Origin: Acinetobacter guerrae
GTDB taxonomy: Bacteria; Pseudomonadota; Gammaproteobacteria; Pseudomonadales; Moraxellaceae
Length of the DNA stretch: 64,000 nt
Direction: 5' to 3'
Assembly: GCF_009372255.1 (NCBI RefSeq)
Contig: NZ_LXGN01000034.1
Coordinates: 1-64,000, forward strand
The notes under the pieces are model-generated. The model was given only the letters and a program-made list of their open reading frames with translations, was not told where the DNA came from and made no database searches. Shown in pieces: positions 52,933-63,624 of the stretch (within the stretch, counting starts at the first letter, position 1; each line of letters begins with the position of its first letter). The position numbers and the translations under genes were made by a program.

Positions 52933-53934
52933 ATGCCTTCCTTAAAAGAAACACAATTTTCTATTCTTGAACTTGCCCCAATCCGGAATGATCAAAGTGT
53001 TCATTTTTCCTTACAGCATGCCTTAGAGCTTGCACAGCATGCAGAAAAACTTGGATATGAACGTTTATGGTTGGCTGAACATCATAATATGGATGGCATT
53101 GCCAGTTCTGCCACCGCTGTATTGATTGGTTATATTGCAGCAAATACACAGTCTATCCGTTTAGGCTCCGGCGGTGTCATGCTCCCCAACCATGCACCTT
53201 TAGTCGTTGCAGAACAGTTTGGTACCTTAGCAACGTTGTATCCTAATCGTATTGAATTAGGTTTGGGCCGTGCACCCGGAACAGATCAACTTACCATGCG
53301 TGCCTTGCGCCGTGGTCGTCAGGAAACAGAAGATCAATTTCCACAAGACGTCCTCGAAATTTTGCAATATTTCAAAGATCCTACTCCAAATCAAAAAATT
53401 GTGGCAACTCCGGGACATGGCACGCACGTTCCTGTCTGGCTACTTGGCTCAAGCTTATTTAGTGCACAGCTTGCTGCTCGTTTAGGTCTGCCTTATTCTT
53501 TTGCATCACATTTTGCACCACGTATGCTGTCGCAGGCCGTACAGTTGTATCGAGAAAATTTTCAACCATCTGAATATTTAGATCATCCTTATGTTTCAAT
53601 TGGTGTTCCTACTGTTATAGCGAAAACTGATGCTGAAGCACAACATTTAGCAACCAGTGCTTATCAACGTGTATTGGGTCTAATGCGAGGACAAAGTTTA
53701 AAACTAAAACCACCTGTAGATTCTATGGAAAATATCTGGACACCTGCCGAGCGCATCTCAGTTAATAACTTTTATGCATTGGCTCAAGTTGGTTCACCAT
53801 CAACTGTAAAAGCAGGTTTGCAAGATTTGTTAGAACATGTCGAAGTTGATGAATTCATCTTTACTTGTGACATTTATGACACTCAAAAGCGTTTAGAAAA
53901 CTTTAGTCTGTTGATGGATATCAAAAATAGCTAA
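52933..53934 (+). CDS. LLM-class flavin-dependent oxidoreductase
   Basis: A 333-residue luciferase-like monooxygenase of the group typified by E. coli Yhb[60 protein letters not shown] and [11 protein letters not shown] are its landmarks and form the FMN site. The substrate is unknown. Monocistronic, ending at a long hairpin shared with ppsR. Confidence 0.9.
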   Translation: MPSLKETQFSILELAPIRNDQSVHFSLQHALELAQHAEKLGYERLWLAEHHNMDGIASSATAVLIGYIAANTQSIRLGSGGVMLPNHAPLVVAEQFGTLATLYPNRIELGLGRAPGTDQLTMRALRRGRQETEDQFPQDVLEILQYFKDPTPNQKIVATPGHGTHVPVWLLGSSLFSAQLAARLGLPYSFASHFAPRMLSQAVQLYRENFQPSEYLDHPYVSIGVPTVIAKTDAEAQHLATSAYQRVLGLMRGQSLKLKPPVDSMENIWTPAERISVNNFYALAQVGSPSTVKAGLQDLLEHVEVDEFIFTCDIYDTQKRLENFSLLMDIKNS

Positions 53935-53955
53935 ATCCTTTATAAATAAGCAAAA

Positions 53956-53999
53956 GAGGAAATAAATGAAAATTCACTTATTTCCTCGATCATTTTTAA
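53956..53999. terminator. Bidirectional hairpin terminator
   Basis: GAGGAAATAAATGA (53956-53969) pairs with TCACTTATTTCCTC (53974-53987), 14 bp with one mismatch, then GATCATTTTT. It lies between convergent LLM and ppsR genes. Confidence 0.8.
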
Positions 54000-54049
54000 A
54001 GCTTAATCAAATTCTTTTAATGATTAAAATCGAATTACCTGTAAATTTA

Positions 54050-54886
54050 TTAACCAATACGACGTTTCAAACCTGTGGTTTGTAAAATACGCGTTGAAAT
54101 TTCTTCAATCGACATTTCAGTTACATTTAAGTACGGAATCCCTTCTGAAATAAAAATCCCCTCAATCGCACGTAACTCCATCTGACATTGACTGAAGCTT
54201 GCATAACGGCTATTCGCCTTACGCTCATTACGAATCGCAACCAAACGTTCAGCATCAATCATTAAACCAAACAGCTTGTTCTTATGCTCTTTCAATACTT
54301 TTGGCAAACGGTTGTCATCTAAATCTTCTTCCGTAAGTGGATAGTTTGCGACACGAATTCCAAACTGCAACGAAAGATAGATTGACGTTGGTGTTTTACC
54401 CGAGCGTGACACACCTATCAGGATAATATCAGCTTTATCATAATGGCGTGTACGCGCCCCATCATCATTGTCCAAAGCAAAATGAACCGCATCAATACGG
54501 GCTTTATAATATTCAGAATCGGTCACGGCATGAGTTTGCCCCACTAAAGTCGTAGGTGGCGTACCAAGCTCTTGTTCGAGTTTACTAATTAGCCCTTCAA
54601 ACACATCTAAATTTACCGCTTTGGCTGTATTAATGATTTCTCGAACATTAGGATCGACCAAAGTATCAAACACCAAAGGCAAAGTTTGGTCTTTAGACTG
54701 GCAACTATTGATTTCAGCAACTACATTCATTGCCGCTTCTTCTGATGTAATATACGGAATAATATGAATATCAAAATCTACGTTGGGAAACTGTGCCAAT
54801 AAAGAATGTCCGAGGGTTTCAGCCGTAATCGCGGTTCCATCTGAAATAAAAAACACACTCCGCTTAATTTGTTTACTATCCGACAT
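54050..54886 (-). CDS. ppsR: PEP synthase regulatory kinase/pyrophosphorylase
   Basis: Bifunctional enzyme that inactivates PEP synthase by ADP-dependent Thr phosphorylation and reactivates it by Pi-dependent dephosphorylation (DUF299 family). 278 residues. FFISDGTAITAETLGHSLL is the N-terminal signature and GVSRSGKTPTSIYLS the P-loop. I start at ATG 54886, set by GAGGAG 9 nt upstream; an ATG five codons earlier would overlap that site. It is divergent from its target ppsA. Confidence 0.95.
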   Translation of the reverse strand: MSDSKQIKRSVFFISDGTAITAETLGHSLLAQFPNVDFDIHIIPYITSEEAAMNVVAEINSCQSKDQTLPLVFDTLVDPNVREIINTAKAVNLDVFEGLISKLEQELGTPPTTLVGQTHAVTDSEYYKARIDAVHFALDNDDGARTRHYDKADIILIGVSRSGKTPTSIYLSLQFGIRVANYPLTEEDLDDNRLPKVLKEHKNKLFGLMIDAERLVAIRNERKANSRYASFSQCQMELRAIEGIFISEGIPYLNVTEMSIEEISTRILQTTGLKRRIG

Positions 54887-55035
54887 GAAAAATCTCCTCA
54901 AACATTTGTCTTAGTGCTATATAATCTTTATAGTAAGCTGATCTTACATGACTGTCGCTTAGAGTAAATCAAAATCCTAAGCACATTAATATCTTTTCTT
55001 CATGCCAAGATAGTAATTAATACTGGAAAAGTGGA

Positions 55036-57423
55036 GTGAAAACTTTGGAAGCGCGCGTAATCGGTCTGGAAAAATTAGGGAAACACGATGTAGAACTCGT
55101 GGGTGGGAAAAACTCATCTCTAGGTGAAATGATCAGCCATTTATCCAATGCTGGTGTGTCTGTACCGGGTGGCTTTGCCACAACTGCTGCTGCTTATCGT
55201 GAGTTCCTTGAGCAAAGCGGTCTAAACGCAAAAATTCAGGCAGAACTCGATCAATTGAATGTTGATGATGTCAATGCCCTTGCCGAAACTGGCGCAAAAA
55301 TCCGTCAATGGATTGTAGATACTCCTCTCATTCCAGCATTAGAAAAAGAAGTACGTGACGCTTTTACCGCACTTTCAAACGGCAACCCTGACATCGCGGT
55401 TGCCGTTCGTTCATCTGCGACTGCTGAAGATTTACCTGATGCTTCTTTTGCGGGTCAACAAGAAACGTTTTTGAATATTCGCGGTATTGATAATATTTTG
55501 ATTGCAATTAAAGAAGTATTTGCATCTTTATATAATGACCGTGCGATTGCATACCGTGTACATCAGGGTTTTGCCCATGACATCGTTGCTTTATCTGCGG
55601 GTATACAACGCATGGTACGTTCAGAAACTGGTGCTGCGGGTGTTATGTTCACGCTAGATACCGAATCTGGTTTCCGTGATGTCGTATTCATCACCGCATC
55701 TTATGGTTTGGGTGAAATGGTCGTTCAAGGTGCAGTAAACCCTGACGAATTTTACTTATCAAAACCACTTCTAAAAAATGGCAAACATTCTGTATTACGT
55801 CGTAACCTGGGTTCAAAACACCAAAAAATGATTTATGGTGAAGAAGGTTCTGCGGGTAAATCAGTCGTTGTTGTTGATGTTGAAAAACAAGATCGCCAAC
55901 AATTTGCGCTAAATGATCACGAACTCCAAGAACTTGCCAAACAAGCTATGATTATTGAAGACCATTATGGTGCTCCAATGGACATTGAATGGGCGAAAGA
56001 TGGCGATGATGGTCAAATTTATATTGTTCAGGCGCGTCCTGAAACAGTAAAAAGTCGTCAAAGTGTCGGCACAATGGAACGCTATTTACTTAAGCAACGC
56101 GGCACAGTGTTGTGTGAAGGTCGTTCAATTGGTCAACGTATTGGCTCTGGTAAAGTACGTGTTGTCACCTCGATTAAAGAAATGGATAAAGTCCAGCCAG
56201 GTGACGTTCTTGTTTCAGATATGACTGACCCAGACTGGGAGCCAGTGATGAAACGTGCTGCGGCAATTGTCACCAACCGTGGGGGTCGTACTTGCCACGC
56301 TGCAATTATTGCACGTGAATTAGGTGTTCCTGCGATTGTTGGTACAGGCAATGCCACAGAAGTTTTAACTGATGGTCAAGAAGTCACTGTTTCTTGTGCC
56401 GAAGGTGATACGGGCTTTATTTATGAAAGTGCGCTGGATTTTGAAATTCAACGTAATTCAATTGAATCTATGCCAAAACTTCCATTCAAAATTATGATGA
56501 ATGTCGGTAACCCTGATCGTGCATTTGACTTTGCTCAAATTCCAAACGGTGGTATTGGTCTAGCTCGTCTTGAGTTCATCATTAACCGTATGATCGGCGT
56601 ACATCCAAAAGCATTACTTAATATTGAAAGCTTGCCACGCGAAACACGTGCAGCGGTAATGGCACGTACGGCAGGTTATTCTTCTCCAGTTGAATTCTAT
56701 GTAGAAAAACTGGTTGAAGGTATTGCAACACTTGCAGCTGCCTTTGCTGAAAAGCCAGTTATTGTTCGTATGTCAGACTTCAAATCCAATGAATATGCAA
56801 ACCTCATTGGCGGTAAACTTTACGAACCAGAAGAAGAAAACCCAATGTTGGGTTTCCGTGGTGCAAGCCGTTATGTATCTGACAACTTCCGTGATTGCTT
56901 TGAGCTTGAATGTCGTGCCTTGAAAAAAGCACGTGACGAAATGGGCTTGACCAACATTCAAATTATGATTCCATTTGTGCGTACAGTTTCTGAAGCAAAA
57001 CGTGTAATTGAACTTTTAGCTCAAAATGGCTTGAAGCGTGGTGAGAATGGTCTGAAAGTCATCATGATGTGTGAATTGCCTACCAATGCACTATTGGCTG
57101 AACAATTCCTTGAGCATTTTGATGGTTTCTCAATTGGTTCTAATGACTTAACTCAATTAACACTAGGTCTGGATCGTGACTCTGGTATCGTTTCACATCT
57201 ATTTGATGAACGCGATCCAGCAGTAAAAGCTCTTCTTTCAATGGCAATTCATGCATGTCGTAAAGCAGGTAAATACATTGGTATTTGTGGTCAAGGTCCA
57301 TCGGATCACCCAGATCTTGCTAAATGGCTCATGGAACAAGGCATCGAAACTGTTTCACTAAACCCAGACTCTGTTTTGGAAACATGGTTCTTCCTTGCAG
57401 AAGATAAAGACAAGCAAGCGTAA
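55036..57423 (+). CDS. ppsA: Phosphoenolpyruvate synthase
   Basis: Converts pyruvate, ATP and water to PEP, AMP and Pi for gluconeogenesis. About 795 residues, as in E. coli (792). [12 protein letters not shown] and [25 protein letters not shown] lie in the ATP domain; [18 protein letters not shown] holds the phospho-His, next to the regulatory Thr; [11 protein letters not shown] and [10 protein letters not shown] are in the PEP domain. No ATG is available: GTG at 55036 or TTG at 55045 (GGAG 7 nt upstream) both fit. Paired with divergent ppsR. Confidence 0.96.
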   Translation: MKTLEARVIGLEKLGKHDVELVGGKNSSLGEMISHLSNAGVSVPGGFATTAAAYREFLEQSGLNAKIQAELDQLNVDDVNALAETGAKIRQWIVDTPLIPALEKEVRDAFTALSNGNPDIAVAVRSSATAEDLPDASFAGQQETFLNIRGIDNILIAIKEVFASLYNDRAIAYRVHQGFAHDIVALSAGIQRMVRSETGAAGVMFTLDTESGFRDVVFITASYGLGEMVVQGAVNPDEFYLSKPLLKNGKHSVLRRNLGSKHQKMIYGEEGSAGKSVVVVDVEKQDRQQFALNDHELQELAKQAMIIEDHYGAPMDIEWAKDGDDGQIYIVQARPETVKSRQSVGTMERYLLKQRGTVLCEGRSIGQRIGSGKVRVVTSIKEMDKVQPGDVLVSDMTDPDWEPVMKRAAAIVTNRGGRTCHAAIIARELGVPAIVGTGNATEVLTDGQEVTVSCAEGDTGFIYESALDFEIQRNSIESMPKLPFKIMMNVGNPDRAFDFAQIPNGGIGLARLEFIINRMIGVHPKALLNIESLPRETRAAVMARTAGYSSPVEFYVEKLVEGIATLAAAFAEKPVIVRMSDFKSNEYANLIGGKLYEPEEENPMLGFRGASRYVSDNFRDCFELECRALKKARDEMGLTNIQIMIPFVRTVSEAKRVIELLAQNGLKRGENGLKVIMMCELPTNALLAEQFLEHFDGFSIGSNDLTQLTLGLDRDSGIVSHLFDERDPAVKALLSMAIHACRKAGKYIGICGQGPSDHPDLAKWLMEQGIETVSLNPDSVLETWFFLAEDKDKQA

Positions 57424-57434
57424 CTTAACTTTAT

Positions 57435-57463
57435 AAAAAAGACCCTCGCGTGGGGTCTTTTTC
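57435..57463 (+). terminator. Terminator after ppsA
   Basis: AAAAGACCC and GGGTCTTTTT enclose TCGCGTG, 12 bp or so after the stop. Confidence 0.92.
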
Positions 57464-57491
57464 ATCTTTAAGCTGTTGAGATTTAAAACTT

Positions 57492-58259
57492 ATGCAAATT
57501 TACTTGGCAAGAAATAACCAACAGGCTGGTCCTTATACATTAGAACAATTGAACCAGATGCTCGCCAGCCAGCAAGTGTTGTTAACTGACTTGGCATGGC
57601 ACGAAGGTATGACTGAATGGAGAGCCTTAGGTGAATTAACTCAAGGTAAACTTGTCTATCAGCCTGAAAATCTTTCAACAACTGGTTCAATTTTTGACAC
57701 GCCAAATAATAGCCACAATGATGTCATTCGCGACATTAAAGTCAATCAGACAGCCAAAGCAACTGCTGCTCCTGTTAGCAAGCGTATTTCAGCTAAACTT
57801 GTAGATTTAGCTTTGCTCACTTTGCCACAAATTATTGTGACAATGCTTTTTTTACCACATGACCTTTTACAACAGACCACGAGTTTTGATGTAGAGCAGC
57901 AAATTAAAATTGCCGAAGCCATGCGTGATAACATGCCAACATGGATTCCTGTTGCTTTATTAGTCTATACACTTGGATTGTTATTTTTACAAAACTTTTT
58001 TATTGCCCGTTCAGGTCAATCTATAGGGAAAAAAATATTTCATTTACAAATTGTTGATGCAACTACGTATAAATTACCAGGCCAGTTCCGCGGTTTTTTT
58101 ATACGTTCATTTTTGTTCGTGATCCTTTCTCAATTAATTAGTTTATTACCACTCTTAGTTATTATTTTCATTGCAGATATTGTTCTATTTTTCTCCAAAG
58201 GAAACAATAGCTTGCATGATAGACTTGCAAAAACCAAAGTTATAAGCTTAAAAAAATAA
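57492..58259 (+). CDS. GYF-like plus RDD membrane protein
   Basis: A 255-residue two-domain protein. Residues about 1-55 form a GYF_2 domain (YLARNNQQAGPYTLEQLNQML; LAWHEGMTEWRALGEL). After a linker, an RDD domain begins with KRISAKLVDLALLTL, with three helices and the conserved FFIARSGQSIGKKIFHLQIVD and DRLAKTKVI. Such proteins are thought to work in the inner membrane, the GYF part binding Pro-rich partners, but no role is proven. Monocistronic between terminators. Confidence 0.85.
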   Translation: MQIYLARNNQQAGPYTLEQLNQMLASQQVLLTDLAWHEGMTEWRALGELTQGKLVYQPENLSTTGSIFDTPNNSHNDVIRDIKVNQTAKATAAPVSKRISAKLVDLALLTLPQIIVTMLFLPHDLLQQTTSFDVEQQIKIAEAMRDNMPTWIPVALLVYTLGLLFLQNFFIARSGQSIGKKIFHLQIVDATTYKLPGQFRGFFIRSFLFVILSQLISLLPLLVIIFIADIVLFFSKGNNSLHDRLAKTKVISLKK

Positions 58260-58290
58260 AATAAGGAGTGAATTATCACTCCTTATTTTC
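58258..58290 (+). terminator. Terminator after the RDD gene
   Basis: A 13-bp perfect stem AAAATAAGGAGTG with its complement, loop AATTAT, then C. Confidence 0.85.
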
Positions 58291-58553
58291 TTATAAACAT
58301 ATGAAATTTTTAGTTTTTAACAAGCAATCTAAAATATAAAACCAACCAAATAAATCGGGTTTCATAACAAATATTTAACGTCACTTTCAAGTAGCTTAGT
58401 TTCACGATATCAGGCATAATGCCCTACAACATAGCTGTGTCACATGATAGAGAAATATGTACTTTAAAAGTATTCATTCTTCTCCATCATGCGACACTTT
58501 TATCGCTATCCCCAATTTACTTAGGGAATGGGACTCTTCACCGAGGTTGTAAA

Positions 58554-59609
58554 ATGAGACAAACGATTTTAGCTGTATTGTCTTTATCCGCGATTTCCGC
58601 ACTTTTAACAGGGTGTGGTGGTGATTTAGTACTTCTAAACTCTAAAGGTCCAGTTGCTGAAGGTCAAAGTAACCTGATGATGACTGCGATCTACTTAATG
58701 CTATTGGTTGTAATTCCTTCAATCATTATGGCGTTATGGTTTGGTTGGAAATATCGCGCGTCAAATAAAGATGCAGACTATAAACCTACATGGGCGCACT
58801 CAACTGCAATTGAAATTGTAGTCTGGGGTGTTCCTGTCATTATTATTGGTATTTTAGCTTGGTTAACTTGGTGGGGTTCCCACAAGTACGACCCTTACCG
58901 TCCTCTAGATTCAGATAAAGCGCCTTTAACGATTCAGGTTATTGCTGAACAGTTTAAATGGATTTTTATTTATCCTGAACAAAATATTGCGACAGTAAAT
59001 GAAGTACGTTTCCCAGAGAAAACACCATTAAGCTTTAAAATTACATCTAACTTTACAATGAACTCTTTCTTCATTCCAGCGTTAGGTGGCCAAATTTATG
59101 CAATGGCGGGTATGCAAACCCATCTCCATTTATTAGCGAATGAAACTGGCGAATATCGTGGTTTCTCGTCTAACTACTCAGGCTATGGTTTCTCGCAAAT
59201 GCGCTTTAAAGCACATAGTGTGACTGAAACTGATTTTGCTCAATGGGTAGAAGCTGTTAAAGCGGGTAAAGGCACTAGCATTAATGCACAGGCCATTCAA
59301 AAAGGTACGCTTGATCAAGCTGAGCTTGCAACTCTGAAAGATGGGGATCGTTCTAAACATCAGATCGAAGCATTGGTACATCGTGCTGAAGCTGCTGGTG
59401 ATACAGATGCCTTAGCAAAAGCTGAAGCAATGAAGCCATTCCCGACTAAGCCACATCCTGTGACTTACTATTCTTCAGTTGAACCAAACTTGTTTGAAAC
59501 TGTCATTAACAGATATATGAGCAACTACCACGGTACAGACCATAAAGCAAATGCTGAACATGGTTCTGAAGCTCATAATGCTAATGCAACTGCTTCTGTA
59601 GAGGAATAA
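58554..59609 (+). CDS. cyoA: Cytochrome bo3 ubiquinol oxidase subunit II
   Basis: Subunit II of the terminal quinol oxidase, 351 residues. A lipoprotein signal ends ALLTGCGG; two membrane helices follow (LMMTAIYLMLLVVIPSIIMALWFG; IEIVVWGVPVIIIGILAWL), then a periplasmic cupredoxin-like domain without the CuA ligands (FKITSNFTMNSFFIPALGGQIYAMAGM). ATG 58554 has GAGG 8 nt upstream; the longer frame 45 codons before it is not used. A Lys/Ala/His-rich tail is present. First of cyoABCDE. Confidence 0.96.
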   Translation: MRQTILAVLSLSAISALLTGCGGDLVLLNSKGPVAEGQSNLMMTAIYLMLLVVIPSIIMALWFGWKYRASNKDADYKPTWAHSTAIEIVVWGVPVIIIGILAWLTWWGSHKYDPYRPLDSDKAPLTIQVIAEQFKWIFIYPEQNIATVNEVRFPEKTPLSFKITSNFTMNSFFIPALGGQIYAMAGMQTHLHLLANETGEYRGFSSNYSGYGFSQMRFKAHSVTETDFAQWVEAVKAGKGTSINAQAIQKGTLDQAELATLKDGDRSKHQIEALVHRAEAAGDTDALAKAEAMKPFPTKPHPVTYYSSVEPNLFETVINRYMSNYHGTDHKANAEHGSEAHNANATASVEE

Positions 59610-59612
59610 GCC

Positions 59613-61601
59613 ATGTTGTTATTAGGTAAACTCGGATGGGACTCTATCCCTAAAGAGCCAATTGTACTAGTGACAATGGTCTTGATGGCTGTTGGTGCAA
59701 TTGCAGTTTTAGGCGGTATCACCTATTTCAAAAAATGGGGATATCTCTGGAAAGAGTGGTTTACATCGGTAGACCATAAAAAAATTGGTATCATGTATAT
59801 CCTTATCTCTGTGGTCATGCTGTTGCGTGGTTTCGCAGATGCGATCATGATGCGTCTTCAACTGTTCCTTGCTAAAGGTGGCGGTGAAGGTTATCTACAT
59901 CCCGATCACTACGACCAGATCTTTACTGCCCATGGCGTAATCATGATCTTCTTCGTAGCGATGGGTCTTGTTGTAGGTATGATGAACATTTCTGTACCTC
60001 TACAAATTGGTGCACGTGACGTAGCCTTTCCATTACTTAACTCATTAAGTTTTTGGTTATTTGCTGGTGCAGCTGGCCTGATGATGGCTTCGCTTGTATT
60101 GGGTGAATTTGCTGCGACTGGTTGGATGGCATACCCTCCACTTTCAGGTATCCAGTATTCTCCAGGTGTGGGTGTTGACTACTATATCTGGGCACTTCAG
60201 GTTTCTGGTCTTGGTACGCTTTTGTCTGGTGTTAACTTCTTTGTTACCATCATCAAAATGCGCGCACCTGGCATGAAACTTATGGACATGCCTATTTTTA
60301 CGTGGACTTCACTGTGTACAGCCGTTTTGATTATTGCATCATTCCCTGTACTTACAGCTACACTTGCAATGCTAACCCTTGACCGTTATTTCGGTTTCCA
60401 TTTCTTCACGAACGAGCTTGGCGGTAGCCCAATGCTGTATGTGAACTTGATTTGGACTTGGGGTCACCCAGAAGTATATATCTTGGTATTACCAGCATTT
60501 GGTTTGTATTCAGAGATTGTTGCAACATTCTCACGCAAAGCATTGTTTGGTTACAAATCAATGGTATATGCAACAATTGCAATTACTGTATTAGCATTTG
60601 TTGTATGGCTTCACCACTTCTTTACTATGGGTGCTGGTGCAAACGTCAATGCATTCTTCGGTATTATGACCATGATTATTGCAATCCCGACAGGGGTTAA
60701 AATCTTCTCTTGGTTATTTACCATGTACAAAGGCCGCATTTCATTCACAACACCTATGTTGTGGACGCTTGGCTTCCTTGTCACTTTCGGTATCGGTGGT
60801 TTGACTGGTGTATTAATGGCGGTTCCACCTGCGGATTTCCTTGTACACAACTCATTGTTCCTTATCGCTCACTTCCATAACGTAATTATTGGTGGTGTAG
60901 TGTTTGGTATGTTCGCTGGTATCATTTTCTACTGGCCAAAAATGTTTGGCTGGAAGTTAAATGAGGCTTGGGGTAAAGCGGCGTTCTGGTTCTGGTTCTT
61001 TGGTTTCTATTTTGCATTCATGCCACTTTATATCCTTGGTTTCATGGGTATGACTCGTCGTTTGAATACATATGACAACCCAGAGTGGGATCCGTACTTG
61101 GCGATTGCATTATTTGGTGCTGTGTTAGTTGCTATTGGTATTGCATGTTTCTTGATGCAAATCATTGTAGGTTTCTTACAACGTCATCAAAACATGGATC
61201 ATACAGGTGACCCGTGGGACAGTCGTACTATCGAATGGTCGACTTCATCTCCAGCTCCATTTTATAACTTTGCGCAAGTTCCTGAAGCAAACGGTGTCGA
61301 TCGTTTCTGGACAGACAAAGAAAATGGTGTTGCGTATGCACGTCCTGCCAAATACGAAGACATTCATATGCCAACCGACCGTGCAGCAGGTTTCGTCATT
61401 GCAATGTTTATTACATTGATGGGCTTTGCATTGATCTGGCATATCTGGTGGCTAGTTGCAGTATCTTTCATTGCCGCTATTATCAGCTTTATTCGTAGTT
61501 CATTCACTAAAGAAGTGGATTACTATGTACCAGCTGCTGAAGTTGAGCGCATTGAAAATGAGCGCTATGCGTTACTTGAAAAACACTTGAAGAAGGACTA
61601 A
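59613..61601 (+). CDS. cyoB: Cytochrome bo3 ubiquinol oxidase subunit I
   Basis: Catalytic proton-pumping subunit with haems b and o3 and CuB. 662 residues, about 15 helices. [11 protein letters not shown] (haem b His), [17 protein letters not shown] (CuB His and cross-linked Tyr), WLHHFFTMG (CuB His pair) and [14 protein letters not shown] (haem His residues) are all intact. GTAGAGGA precedes the ATG; it is 3 bp from cyoA. Confidence 0.98.
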   Translation: MLLLGKLGWDSIPKEPIVLVTMVLMAVGAIAVLGGITYFKKWGYLWKEWFTSVDHKKIGIMYILISVVMLLRGFADAIMMRLQLFLAKGGGEGYLHPDHYDQIFTAHGVIMIFFVAMGLVVGMMNISVPLQIGARDVAFPLLNSLSFWLFAGAAGLMMASLVLGEFAATGWMAYPPLSGIQYSPGVGVDYYIWALQVSGLGTLLSGVNFFVTIIKMRAPGMKLMDMPIFTWTSLCTAVLIIASFPVLTATLAMLTLDRYFGFHFFTNELGGSPMLYVNLIWTWGHPEVYILVLPAFGLYSEIVATFSRKALFGYKSMVYATIAITVLAFVVWLHHFFTMGAGANVNAFFGIMTMIIAIPTGVKIFSWLFTMYKGRISFTTPMLWTLGFLVTFGIGGLTGVLMAVPPADFLVHNSLFLIAHFHNVIIGGVVFGMFAGIIFYWPKMFGWKLNEAWGKAAFWFWFFGFYFAFMPLYILGFMGMTRRLNTYDNPEWDPYLAIALFGAVLVAIGIACFLMQIIVGFLQRHQNMDHTGDPWDSRTIEWSTSSPAPFYNFAQVPEANGVDRFWTDKENGVAYARPAKYEDIHMPTDRAAGFVIAMFITLMGFALIWHIWWLVAVSFIAAIISFIRSSFTKEVDYYVPAAEVERIENERYALLEKHLKKD

Positions 61602-61605
61602 GGAT

Positions 61606-62226
61606 ATGGCTGAAGTACTTCATCACGACAACCATGACCATGACGGTCATCATGAACATGATGATACCGATTTAACGGTCTTTGGTTTCTGGACATACTT
61701 GATGAGTGACTTGATTTTATTCGGTACACTCTTCATCGCGTTCGCTGTTTTGAGCAGCCATGTTCCACCAGGTACGCCAAGTGCACATGAGCTTTTTGGT
61801 GAGTCTTTAGGTTTCGTTTTAACTGAAACCTTTGCTCTCTTAATCTCATCTGTAACATTTGGTTTTGCAGTTTTGGCTTCATACAAAAAGAATGTCAATC
61901 AAGTGATTATGTGGTTATTTATCACATTTATCTTTGGTGCATCTTTCATTGGTATGGAACTTTATGAATTTCATCATTTAGTTCATGAAGGATATGGCCC
62001 AAGCACAAGCGCGTTTTTATCTTCGTTCTTTACTTTAGTTGGAACACACGGTATTCACGTAACTTCTGGTTTGGTGTGGATGATTGTATTAATGTATCAG
62101 ATCAAAACCAAAGGTCTGACACTTCCAAATACTCGTCGTCTAGCTTGCCTAAGCTTGTTCTGGCACTTCCTTGACATCGTATGGATCTGTGTATTCAGCG
62201 TCGTTTACTTAATGGGAGTTCTCTAA
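61606..62226 (+). CDS. cyoC: Cytochrome bo3 ubiquinol oxidase subunit III
   Basis: Five-helix subunit of the bo3 oxidase, 206 residues. It has an unusually His/Asp-rich N-terminus ([17 protein letters not shown]) before [41 protein letters not shown] and [17 protein letters not shown] are family segments. AAGGA lies 7 nt upstream. It overlaps cyoD by one base. Confidence 0.96.
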   Translation: MAEVLHHDNHDHDGHHEHDDTDLTVFGFWTYLMSDLILFGTLFIAFAVLSSHVPPGTPSAHELFGESLGFVLTETFALLISSVTFGFAVLASYKKNVNQVIMWLFITFIFGASFIGMELYEFHHLVHEGYGPSTSAFLSSFFTLVGTHGIHVTSGLVWMIVLMYQIKTKGLTLPNTRRLACLSLFWHFLDIVWICVFSVVYLMGVL

Positions 62227-62555
62227 TGAGTAGTCACGATCATAATGCTGCTGGTGCATCTCACGGTAACTTCAAACAATATACAATCGGGTTTATTTTA
62301 TCTGTTCTTCTCACCATCATCCCTTTCGGGATGGTGATGGCAGGTGGTTTTTCCCGTGGTCTTTTAATGACAGTTATCGGTATTACAGCAGTTGCTCAGG
62401 TATTGGTACAGCTTGTGTTTTTCTTGCACATGAATACCTCTTCTGAACAGCGTTGGAATCTGATCGCATTCGTTTATACCATTCTATGTATTGCCGTTCT
62501 TTTGATCGGTTCTGTATGGATCATGAACTATCTACACTTCAATATGATGATCTAA
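62226..62555 (+). CDS. cyoD: Cytochrome bo3 ubiquinol oxidase subunit IV
   Basis: Small three-helix subunit needed for CuB site assembly, 109 residues. SHDHNAAGASHGNFKQYTIGFILSV and LVQLVFFLHMNTSSEQRWN are typical. The start ATG shares its A with the cyoC stop (TAATG); a longer in-frame reading inside cyoC is not used. Confidence 0.95.
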   Translation: MSSHDHNAAGASHGNFKQYTIGFILSVLLTIIPFGMVMAGGFSRGLLMTVIGITAVAQVLVQLVFFLHMNTSSEQRWNLIAFVYTILCIAVLLIGSVWIMNYLHFNMMI

Positions 62556-62565
62556 ACTGTTTGTC

Positions 62566-63444
62566 ATGTTGAAAAAATATTTATTCCTGACCAAACCAGG
62601 AATTCTCTTTGGTAATTTCATTACCACCTTGGGCGGCTTTTTCTTAGCCGCCCAAGGACATGTAGATTTCCTCTTACTCATCCTCACCCTCTTAGGTACA
62701 ACGCTCGTTGTGGCCTCAGGTTGTGTCGTCAATAATATTATTGACCAAGACATTGACCAAAAAATGCAGCGAACTCAGAATCGTGCTTTAGTTACAAAAA
62801 CGATTTCACCATCCGTTGCACTTGTATATGCCAGTGTACTTGGAGTGATTGGTTTTAGCATTTTATGGTTTGGGGTGAATGCTTATTCATTCTTATTTGC
62901 TGTTATTGGTTTTGTTGTCTATGTTGGCTTTTATAGCCTTTGGTCTAAACGTACCACAATTCATCAAACCGTGATTGGTAGTATATCTGGAGCAAGCCCA
63001 CCTGTTATTGGTTATGTTGCTGTATCCAATGAATTTGATATTGCTGCATTACTGATTTTCTTAGCCTATGGTCTTTGGCAAATGCCCCACTCTTGGGCAA
63101 TTGCAATTTACCGCTTTGATGATTATAAAAATGCAGGTATCCCAATTTTGCCAGTAGCACGCTCTATTTTTAGAACCAAAGTTGAATGTGTCATTTACAT
63201 TATACTTTTTGCGGCAGTTCTAAATGGGCTTTACTGTTTTGGTTATACCAATGTCTTTTTTCTAATCACTTTCAATGCGTTAACAGCATATTGGCTATAT
63301 TTATCCATTATTGGTTTTAAAGCTGAAAATGACCAGATTTGGGCAAAGCGCTTTTTCCTGTATTCAGTAATTTTAATTACGCTACTGAGTTTAAGTTTTA
63401 GCTTTACTTACCAATCACCTGCTCCCCATCTTCCTCTCTTCTAG
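62566..63444 (+). CDS. cyoE: Protohaem IX farnesyltransferase (haem O synthase)
   Basis: Makes haem O for subunit I by adding a farnesyl group to haem b. 292 residues, about nine helices, UbiA superfamily. The Asp-rich motif VVNNIIDQDIDQKMQRTQNR and the second KNAGIPILP region are present. It begins 10 bp after cyoD and closes the operon. The stop codon lies in the loop of the terminator hairpin. Confidence 0.96.
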   Translation: MLKKYLFLTKPGILFGNFITTLGGFFLAAQGHVDFLLLILTLLGTTLVVASGCVVNNIIDQDIDQKMQRTQNRALVTKTISPSVALVYASVLGVIGFSILWFGVNAYSFLFAVIGFVVYVGFYSLWSKRTTIHQTVIGSISGASPPVIGYVAVSNEFDIAALLIFLAYGLWQMPHSWAIAIYRFDDYKNAGIPILPVARSIFRTKVECVIYIILFAAVLNGLYCFGYTNVFFLITFNALTAYWLYLSIIGFKAENDQIWAKRFFLYSVILITLLSLSFSFTYQSPAPHLPLF

Positions 63445-63460
63445 TAGAGAGGAATATTTT
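63431..63460 (+). terminator. Terminator of the cyo operon
   Basis: TTCCTCTCT and AGAGAGGAA (9 bp) with a 6-nt loop containing the cyoE stop, then TATTTTCG. Confidence 0.7.
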
Positions 63461-63490
63461 CGTTTTAGCTTTATTTGCACTGAAAACTAT

Positions 63491-63519
63491 TTGTTTTTGT
63501 TTGCACTTTTCACTATAAT
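63491..63519 (+). promoter_or_regulatory. Promoter of the rpsF operon
   Basis: TTGTTT at 63491-63496, a 17-bp spacer, and a consensus TATAAT at 63514-63519. The leader of about 100 nt before rpsF could be a ribosomal-protein regulatory site; no fold was verified. Confidence 0.65.
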
Positions 63520-63624
63520 TCAGCCTTCGCAATTTATGCGGCATAACTTGAATGATTCATTCTTGTTATGACTCCTTGCTTCTAATTTTATATTAGGGGC
63601 TGTCTAAACCGTAAGGAGCTGACA